NCBI RefSeq assembly: GCF_003226855.1
Contig: NZ_CP029820.1
Coordinates: 62,001-126,000, forward strand
DNA: 64,000 nt
Direction: 5' to 3'
From: Blattabacterium sp. (Cryptocercus kyebangensis)
GTDB lineage: Bacteria > Bacteroidota > Bacteroidia > Flavobacteriales > Blattabacteriaceae
The position numbers were made by a program, and so were the translations under genes. Shown one piece after another: positions 57,835 to 64,000 of this stretch. Under the pieces are notes generated by a model. The model was not told the origin of the DNA. It did not search any database and worked only from the letters and a program-made list of their open reading frames with translations. Every line of letters starts with the position of its first letter. Positions within the stretch are counted from its first letter, which is position 1.

Positions 57835-58545
57835 TTATTTTTTAATAACCAAGGTTCCAATTTCTTCTCCTGAAATTACTTTTTTAAAATTACCTTTTCT
57901 ATTGATATCAAAAATAATAATGGGTAAATTATTTTCATTTCCTAAAATAAAAGCGGTTTGGTCCATCACTTTGATTCCCATTTGATAAGCCATATCGAAG
58001 GATATTTTTTTTAATTTTTTAGCATATTTATCTTTTTCTGGATCTGTAGTATAGATCCCATCAACTCTAGTCCCTTTCAATAAAACATCGGCCTTTATTT
58101 CTATAGCACGTAAGACAGCGGCTGTATCTGTAGTAAAATAGGGATTTCCTAATCCTGCTACAAATATAACTACTCTTCCTTTTTCTAAATGATGAATAGC
58201 TCTATCCTTGACAAAGGGTTCCGCTATTTGATCCATTCTAATAGCTGTTTGTATAGAGGTACATATACCTACGTTTTCTAAGTAAGATTGTAGGGCTATT
58301 CCGTTTATAACAGTAGCTAGCATTCCCATATAATCTCCCCCTATACGATCTATCGTACTATTTAACCTAGAAAAACCTCTAAATATATTTCCACCACCAA
58401 TAACTATAGCTACTTGAGCCCCCATATCGACAACCTTTTTTACTTCTTCAGCATATTGCTGAAGACGAGTAGAATGAAATCCAAAATTCTTATTTCCCAT
58501 AAGAGATTCTCCGCTTAATTTCAATAATGATCTTTTATACTTCAT
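57835..58545 (-). CDS. pyrH: Uridylate kinase
   Basis: PyrH phosphorylates UMP to UDP in pyrimidine synthesis. The 236-aa protein has LLKLSGESLMG near residue 6, VIGGGNIFRG near 46, DYMGMLATVING near 71 and FVAGLGNPYFTTDTAAVLRAIE near 128. Its ATG overlaps the gdhA stop by 4 nt (ATGA), which suggests coupled translation. Confidence 0.97.
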   Translation of the reverse strand: MKYKRSLLKLSGESLMGNKNFGFHSTRLQQYAEEVKKVVDMGAQVAIVIGGGNIFRGFSRLNSTIDRIGGDYMGMLATVINGIALQSYLENVGICTSIQTAIRMDQIAEPFVKDRAIHHLEKGRVVIFVAGLGNPYFTTDTAAVLRAIEIKADVLLKGTRVDGIYTTDPEKDKYAKKLKKISFDMAYQMGIKVMDQTAFILGNENNLPIIIFDINRKGNFKKVISGEEIGTLVIKK

Positions 58546-59972
58546 GGAAAAATTCCTAATTTTTCATAAGAATCTATGATTTTATTTATGGAAAGTACAA
58601 AGGCAGAAGTTCGCATGGTTTCTATTTTTAATGATTTTTTTAGATCATGAATTTTATGAAATCCACTAATCATTGTATCTTCTAATCCACTACGTACTAA
58701 ATCTATTTCTCTTGGTCCTCTCAAAATAATTTTTTTCTCTTCTTTTGGAATTTTTTTATGACAAATAGTTTCAATGACCTGCAAAAGTTCAGAATTCATA
58801 TTTTCATTAAATCGTTTTTCCATACGTCCATAACGTACATGACTTAAATTTTTTAACCATTCAAAATAAGAGACTGTAACTCCTCCAGCATTTAAATAAA
58901 TATCTGGAACTATAATTACCCCCATTTTTCCTAATATTTCATCTGCTTCAGGAGTTACCGGTCCATTTGCCGCTTCTCCAATAATTTTAGCTTTAATACG
59001 ATTAGCATTATTCTTATGTATAACATTTTCTAATGCAGCAGGGATAAGTATGTCACATTCTAATTCTAACGCTTTCTCTGTATTTTCAATATTTTTTGAT
59101 CCTGGAAAATTTAATATGGATCCAGTATTTTTTAAATGTAGTATCACTTTGGATACATTCAATCCTTTTTGATTGTAAATAGCACCCTCTCTTTCTGCTA
59201 AGGCAACAATAATAGCACCTGATTCATGAAAAAAATTAGCGGCATGATAACCTACATTACCTAGACCTTGTATTATAATTTTTTTACCATCTAATCCTAA
59301 ATCAAGACCAATAGAACACATATATTCTTTCATACAACATAATTCTCTAATTCCATAAAAAACTCCTAATCCAGTTGCTTCTTTTCTACCTCTAACTCCT
59401 CCTTGAGAAATAGGTTTCCCCGTTACACAGGCTAGTGCATCTACTTCTCCAGGAATTATAGATAAAAAAGTGTCAAAAATCCAGCTCATCTCTCTCTCTC
59501 CAGTTCCATAATCAGGAGCTGGAACATCAATTCCTGGACCTATAAAATTTTTTTTAATTAATTCAGAAGTATAACGACGTGTAATCTTTTCTAGATTTTC
59601 TACAGAAATAGTTTGTGGATCTATTTTAATTCCACCTTTAGATCCACCAAATGGGACATCTACTATAGCACATTTATATGTCATAAGCGCAGCTAAAGTC
59701 ATAATTTCATCTTGATTTACTTTTATACTATATCTGATCCCACCTTTACAGGGTAGTTTATGATGAGAGTGTTGTACCCTATAGGCTTCAATAACTTTGA
59801 TTTCTTTTCCTATTTTTACAGGAAAGTGCATCCGATATACAGCATTACAATATTTAATTTGTTCTAAAAGTCCTTTTTCAATAGAAATAAATCGTGCAGC
59901 TTTATCAAAATTTTTTTCTATATAACTAAAAAAATTATATATATCAGCTTTACTTTTATTTTTTTTTGACAT
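58542..59972 (-). CDS. gdhA: Glutamate dehydrogenase
   Basis: GdhA interconverts 2-oxoglutarate plus ammonia and glutamate. The 476-aa protein has CKGGIRYS near residue 75, VPFGGSKGGIKIDP near 106, the catalytic DVPAPDYGTGEREM near 150, and the dinucleotide fold GLGNVGYHAANFF near 235. In Blattabacterium this enzyme is a main route for assimilating ammonia from host nitrogen waste; that role is established for the genus and inferred here. It has a long leader (169 nt to leuS) with a -7 match and overlapping palindromes. Confidence 0.96.
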   Translation of the reverse strand: MSKKNKSKADIYNFFSYIEKNFDKAARFISIEKGLLEQIKYCNAVYRMHFPVKIGKEIKVIEAYRVQHSHHKLPCKGGIRYSIKVNQDEIMTLAALMTYKCAIVDVPFGGSKGGIKIDPQTISVENLEKITRRYTSELIKKNFIGPGIDVPAPDYGTGEREMSWIFDTFLSIIPGEVDALACVTGKPISQGGVRGRKEATGLGVFYGIRELCCMKEYMCSIGLDLGLDGKKIIIQGLGNVGYHAANFFHESGAIIVALAEREGAIYNQKGLNVSKVILHLKNTGSILNFPGSKNIENTEKALELECDILIPAALENVIHKNNANRIKAKIIGEAANGPVTPEADEILGKMGVIIVPDIYLNAGGVTVSYFEWLKNLSHVRYGRMEKRFNENMNSELLQVIETICHKKIPKEEKKIILRGPREIDLVRSGLEDTMISGFHKIHDLKKSLKIETMRTSAFVLSINKIIDSYEKLGIFP

Positions 59973-60045
59973 AAAAAAAAGTTTTTACACATTTTTAAAT
60001 CTAAAATGAAAAAATTCAAAAAAAAAATGCTGTATTTGTTGAATA

Positions 60046-60053
60046 CAAATCTA
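60046..60053 (-). promoter_or_regulatory. Candidate -7 element (TAGATTTG) of gdhA, next to palindromes
   Basis: The reverse strand reads TAGATTTG, an exact TAnnTTTG match, 74 nt upstream of the gdhA ATG. It overlaps ATTTGT-TGAAT-ACAAAT (60034-60050), a perfect 6-bp inverted repeat that could be an operator or a transcript stem. Confidence 0.4.
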
Positions 60054-60141
60054 CGTTTTATGTTGAAATATTTTTTAAATATACAAAATATCTATTTGAA
60101 CATAGATTATTTTAATTATTAATTAATAAACTGATATTTAA

Positions 60142-62979
60142 TTAAATAAATAAAATATTTATTATTTTATATTGAATAATAATTACTTTTTGTAATACTT
60201 TTTCTTTTAAAAAGAATATAGTTTTAGGATGATTTAAAATTTTGTATTTTATTTTTTCTACTGTTAGATTTGAGTCAAAAATCTCTTTAAATTTTAATTT
60301 CCCATTAAACATAATTGGATATGTAATTTTTTTTTCTACAAGAAATTTTGGATTAAAAATAGGTATAGGTGAAAATAAAATAGATTTTTTACCTCCTAGT
60401 TTTTTCCAAATTTCCTCAGATATATGAGGAGAAAAGGGAGCCATTAATTTAACTAGAGGTTCCAATATTTTTCTTTTATTACATTTTAAAATAGTTAATT
60501 TATTAACCATCATCATCAAATAACTAATAGATGTATTAAAAGAAAAGGATTCTATTCTTTCCTTTAATTTTTTGATTGTGTAATGCAAAATTTTCAATTC
60601 CTTAAATGTTGGAGATAAATCACTAATTTGAAATAATCCATTTTTATGGAATAAACGCCAAAATTTATTTATAAATTTTTTTATTCCATTTATTTTTTGA
60701 TCATTCCAAGGTTTAGATAGTGTAATTGGACCTAAAAACATTTCGTAAATACGAAAAACATCTGATCCATATTTATCAGAAATATGATCTGGATTTATAA
60801 TATTGTATTTAGATTTGGACATTTTTTCTAATTTTCTTTTACAAAAGAAAATTCCTTTTTCTAAAAGAAATTTGGAATTTGAAAATTCAGGGTTCCATTG
60901 TTTCAATTTATTTATATTTAATTGGTTATTATGATTGATTAGAGAAATATCTACATATATTTCTTGAAATGATAAACCATCCTTATTTTTCAATAATCCA
61001 TAGGAAACAAATATATTTTTTCCAATAATTTTTAATATAATAGCAGAATGAATAAGTATCATCCCTTGATTTAATATTTTATTAAAAGGTTCTTCTTTTT
61101 TTATCCATCCTCTATCTTTAAGAAATTTATGCCAAAATCTTGCATAAATTAAATGCCCTGTAGAATGTTCAGAACCCCCGATATATAGATCTATATTCTT
61201 CCAATAATTTTCTTTTTTATTGTCCAAAAAAAATTTTTTATTATGAACATCCATATAACGAAGAAAATACCAACTGGATCCAGCCCAACAAGGCATTGTA
61301 CTAGTTTCTATTGGAAATACATATTTATTATCAATAAGAGTATTTGAAACTATTTTCATATTTTTTTCGTCCCAAGCCCAATTTTTTACTCTCATTAATG
61401 GAGATTTTCCGTCTTTTGGATGATAATTTTTTATTCTTGGCAAAAGAAGAGGAAGTTTTTCCATTGGAATAGTTTTAGGTATTTTATTTTTAAAATAAAT
61501 TGGAATGGGTTCTCCCCAGTACCTCTGTCTAGAAAAAACAGCGTCTAGTAACCGATAACTGTTTTTTTTTATTCCAATGTTTTTATTTTTCAAAATTTGG
61601 ATTATTTTTTCCCTGGCTTCTTTTTCTTTTAATCCATTTAAAAAATAAGAATTAATGCAAATTCCATTTTTTCCTTCATAAAGTTCATCTTTATTATTTT
61701 TAGTTTTTTCAATAAAAACTGGTAAAATTTCTAATCCAAATTTTTTTGCAAATTTTAGGCTATCTTTTTCATGACTAGGTATACCTACTATAGATTTTGT
61801 TTGAGGATCTACAGAAAAATAATTACTAACATAAATAGGAATTTTTTTACCATTAATAAATGGATGTAGAACATAGTTTCCTGTAAAAAAACCTGAAATA
61901 TTTTTTTCTTTTTCTGATTCTTCTACATAATTTTCTTGTTTATTCAAATATTCAATAAGATTTTTTTTATGATAAGGAATAGTAATTTTTTCTAATAATG
62001 GATGATCTGTAGATACAATAATAAAGGTCATTCCAAATACAATTTCTGGACGAAAAATAAAAGATTCTATTTTTTTATCATTTTTATTATTAGAGAAAAG
62101 AAGTTCTAAAAATATGGTAGCCCCTGTTTTTTTACCAATCCAATTATATTGTAGTTTCTTAAGAGAATTAGAACATTTAATAAGATCTAGCCCTTTTAAA
62201 AGTCTTTCTACGTAAGCGGTAATTCTTATATGCCATTGAAGCATTTTCTTCTTATAAATTGGATATCCACCTCTTTGACTTTTTCCATTTTTTATTTCAT
62301 CATTAGCTAATACAGTCCCTAGATCCGGGCACCAATTAACCGTATTTTTACATAAAAATGCCAATCGGTAATTTAAAAGAATCGAATCTTTTTTTAGAGA
62401 ACTAAATTTTTTCCATTTTTTTGAATCAAATTTATAGTTAAAGGGAGTACTAGCATTAACAGATAAATTTCCGTTTTTATTAAATTCTTTAATTAAAAAG
62501 TTTATAGGCTTAGCTTTTTCACTATCTTTATCGTACCAAGAATTAAAAATTTGAATAAACATCCATTGAGTCCAACGATAATAATCTGGGTTACTGGTGC
62601 ATAATTTACGACTCCAATCGAAAGACAGACCTATTTTATCCATCTGTTTTTGATATTTTTGTATATTTTTTCTAGTAGTTTCGTAAGGATGCTGTCCAGT
62701 TTGAATGGCATATTGTTCTGCAGGAAGGCCAAAAGAATCAAATCCTATAGGATTTAGGACGTTATAACCTTCTGCACGTTTATATCGTGCATAAATATCG
62801 GATGCTATATATCCTAAACAATGTCCTATATGAAGACCGGCTCCGGAAGGATAAGGAAACATATTTAAAATATAGTATTTTTTTTTTGTGTAATTCTCGT
62901 TTTCTTCTGTATGAAAAATATTGTTTTTTTTCCAATATATTTGCCAACGTTTTTCTAATTTTCGAAAATTATATTCCAT
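60142..62979 (-). CDS. leuS: Leucyl-tRNA synthetase with eroded editing motifs
   Basis: LeuRS charges tRNA-Leu. The 945-aa protein has the HIGH motif (LHIGHCLGY, residues 49-57), the catalytic WAGSSWYFLRYMD near 565, and KMSKS at 719-723, so aminoacylation looks intact. The CP1 editing domain is present in size but its hallmark segments are changed. The threonine-rich TTRPDT-type motif reads FRPEIV (309-314), and the GTGAVM(A)VP...HD region is TKSIVGIPSHEKD (394-406). This suggests weak or absent proofreading. The gene is divergent from mgtE and 169 nt upstream of gdhA on the same strand. Confidence 0.94.
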   Translation of the reverse strand: MEYNFRKLEKRWQIYWKKNNIFHTEENENYTKKKYYILNMFPYPSGAGLHIGHCLGYIASDIYARYKRAEGYNVLNPIGFDSFGLPAEQYAIQTGQHPYETTRKNIQKYQKQMDKIGLSFDWSRKLCTSNPDYYRWTQWMFIQIFNSWYDKDSEKAKPINFLIKEFNKNGNLSVNASTPFNYKFDSKKWKKFSSLKKDSILLNYRLAFLCKNTVNWCPDLGTVLANDEIKNGKSQRGGYPIYKKKMLQWHIRITAYVERLLKGLDLIKCSNSLKKLQYNWIGKKTGATIFLELLFSNNKNDKKIESFIFRPEIVFGMTFIIVSTDHPLLEKITIPYHKKNLIEYLNKQENYVEESEKEKNISGFFTGNYVLHPFINGKKIPIYVSNYFSVDPQTKSIVGIPSHEKDSLKFAKKFGLEILPVFIEKTKNNKDELYEGKNGICINSYFLNGLKEKEAREKIIQILKNKNIGIKKNSYRLLDAVFSRQRYWGEPIPIYFKNKIPKTIPMEKLPLLLPRIKNYHPKDGKSPLMRVKNWAWDEKNMKIVSNTLIDNKYVFPIETSTMPCWAGSSWYFLRYMDVHNKKFFLDNKKENYWKNIDLYIGGSEHSTGHLIYARFWHKFLKDRGWIKKEEPFNKILNQGMILIHSAIILKIIGKNIFVSYGLLKNKDGLSFQEIYVDISLINHNNQLNINKLKQWNPEFSNSKFLLEKGIFFCKRKLEKMSKSKYNIINPDHISDKYGSDVFRIYEMFLGPITLSKPWNDQKINGIKKFINKFWRLFHKNGLFQISDLSPTFKELKILHYTIKKLKERIESFSFNTSISYLMMMVNKLTILKCNKRKILEPLVKLMAPFSPHISEEIWKKLGGKKSILFSPIPIFNPKFLVEKKITYPIMFNGKLKFKEIFDSNLTVEKIKYKILNHPKTIFFLKEKVLQKVIIIQYKIINILFI

Positions 62980-63131
62980 GTTTATTTTATTTTAAATTCT
63001 ATATAAAAAATTCAATAATTTTATTACGTAATTTTAGTGGTTTCTGTGAAAAACAATATTTAATTTAAAAATATAATTATCCATAATTATTTGATAATAA
63101 TAAAAAAGAGTTTTTCTAAAAAAGAAAAGAA

Positions 63132-64000
63132 ATGTTTAATAACCATCAAGATTATTTAGAAAATAATTTTAACCAAAAATTTTTAAATAATCAAACTATT
63201 AGTTATTTGGTAACATTAATTCAAGATGATCCGGATAATTCTGTAGAAATATTTATTTTATTGAAAATAAATAAAGCTACTTCCGTTTTTAAATTTTTAG
63301 ATTTTTTTATAAAAAAAAAAATTATTGAAGGTCTTCCATCTATTAAAATGATGGAATTCATGAATCAACTATCTGTAGATGATCGTGTCTCTTTTTTAGA
63401 GGATCTACCAAAAGATTCTTTAAAAGATTTGATTAAATATTTAAATCCGGAAGAAAAACGTAAAACTTTAATTTATTTAGGATATCCTGAAAATAGTGTA
63501 GGACGTCTTATGATTCCATTTTATCTTGCTGTAAAAGATACTTGGAGGGTTAAGGAAGTTTTAGAATATATACGAAAAGAAGGGAAAAATAGTGATGTAA
63601 TAGAAATTATTTATATAGTAAATCAAAAAGGAAAATTAGTGGATGATATAAAAATAAGAGAATTTTTATTAGTAGATATAGATACTAAAGTAGAAGAATT
63701 AATGGATGGAAGATATACTGCTGCTTTAAGTGTTACCGATACAGAAGAAGAAGCCAATAAAATATTTTCTATGAATAATAGAGTTTCACTTCCAGTAATA
63801 GATGATAAAAAAAATTTGCTTGGAATAGTAACTATAGATGATATATTATGGGTTTTAAATGAAAATTATAGAGAAGATATTCAAAAAATAGGGGGGATGG
63901 AAGTTTTGAATCAATCTTATTTAAATGTTCCTTTATCTAAATTAATTAAGAAAAGAGCTGGATGGTTAATCTTATTATTTATAGGTGAAATGTTAACGAC
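63132..64000 (+). CDS. mgtE: Magnesium transporter MgtE (cut by the window edge)
   Basis: The ATG at 63132 opens a frame that runs off the end of the window. The 289 residues visible are the cytoplasmic part: the N-terminal MgtE domain (superhelix, about residues 15-130) and two CBS domains (about 140-260, with YPENSVGRLMIPFYLAV, MDGRYTAALSV and GIVTIDDILWV). The membrane part begins at RAGWLILLFIGEM near the edge. It imports Mg2+ across the inner membrane. It is divergent from leuS across 152 nt. Confidence 0.93.
   Translation, partial: MFNNHQDYLENNFNQKFLNNQTISYLVTLIQDDPDNSVEIFILLKINKATSVFKFLDFFIKKKIIEGLPSIKMMEFMNQLSVDDRVSFLEDLPKDSLKDLIKYLNPEEKRKTLIYLGYPENSVGRLMIPFYLAVKDTWRVKEVLEYIRKEGKNSDVIEIIYIVNQKGKLVDDIKIREFLLVDIDTKVEELMDGRYTAALSVTDTEEEANKIFSMNNRVSLPVIDDKKNLLGIVTIDDILWVLNENYREDIQKIGGMEVLNQSYLNVPLSKLIKKRAGWLILLFIGEMLT

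Overview
This window is a piece of a very A+T-rich, tightly packed chromosome of a reduced Bacteroidota (Flavobacteriales) genome. It most likely comes from Blattabacterium, the obligate cockroach endosymbiont. The evidence is the protein sequences (a fused SecDF, a Bacteroidota-type AtpD, a GlmU-like family, a GH3 family protein, a DUF1599 protein, the short flavobacterial RpoD), the gene pairs (rpsO-pnp-rpoD, folP-cdaA, atpD-atpC alone), long A/T homopolymers, and the retained nitrogen and carbon genes (gdhA, pckA, metE). There is no phage, insertion sequence, CRISPR array or other mobile DNA. Assignment to the genus rests on overall resemblance and was not checked by a search.

Layout. 1-8.1 kb: clpB with a broken N-domain, era, tyrS, a small membrane ORF, a gene-poor stretch (5.1-5.3 kb) and a split AddB-like nuclease gene. 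8-20 kb: ribF, atpDC, pdxA, ribE, pckA, acpP-fabF-rnc, a hydrolase, engB, then aroQ, a pseudouridine synthase and mevalonate kinase on the other strand. 20-34.8 kb: nadK, then an envelope block (uppS-bamA-skp, tRNA-Phe, lptC, a CNNM/CorC protein, ppiD, tatA-secDF, an MsbA-like exporter, a TerC protein). 34.8-41.6 kb: pdhC-pdhA, murF, cdaA, folP, DUF1599, tpiA, tRNA-Arg(ACG). 41.6-50 kb: rpoD-pnp-rpsO, GH3 protein, a frameshifted ubiE/menG, a KAS III-like enzyme, rpmE2, a GlmU-like protein. 50-64 kb: metE, sufE, an aldehyde dehydrogenase, rpoN, asnS, frr-pyrH-gdhA, leuS and the start of mgtE, cut by the window edge.

How it works together. The genes supply translation and RNA decay, ATP synthesis, cofactors (FAD, NADP, PLP, folate), gluconeogenesis (PckA, TpiA), ammonia-glutamate exchange (GdhA), methionine synthesis, acetyl-CoA and fatty-acid initiation, and a still substantial outer-membrane and peptidoglycan apparatus. 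Genes overlap by 4-35 nt on the same strand and even tail to tail, leaving little room for terminators. Several leaders contain the Bacteroidota -7 element TAnnTTTG.

I found no new multi-gene system. The points of interest are decay and adaptation in single genes: a ClpB reduced to a delta-N form, a ubiE whose frame depends on a poly(A) run, a LeuRS whose editing motifs have eroded, an LptC lipoprotein apparently without a canonical start codon, and a two-part nuclease gene.
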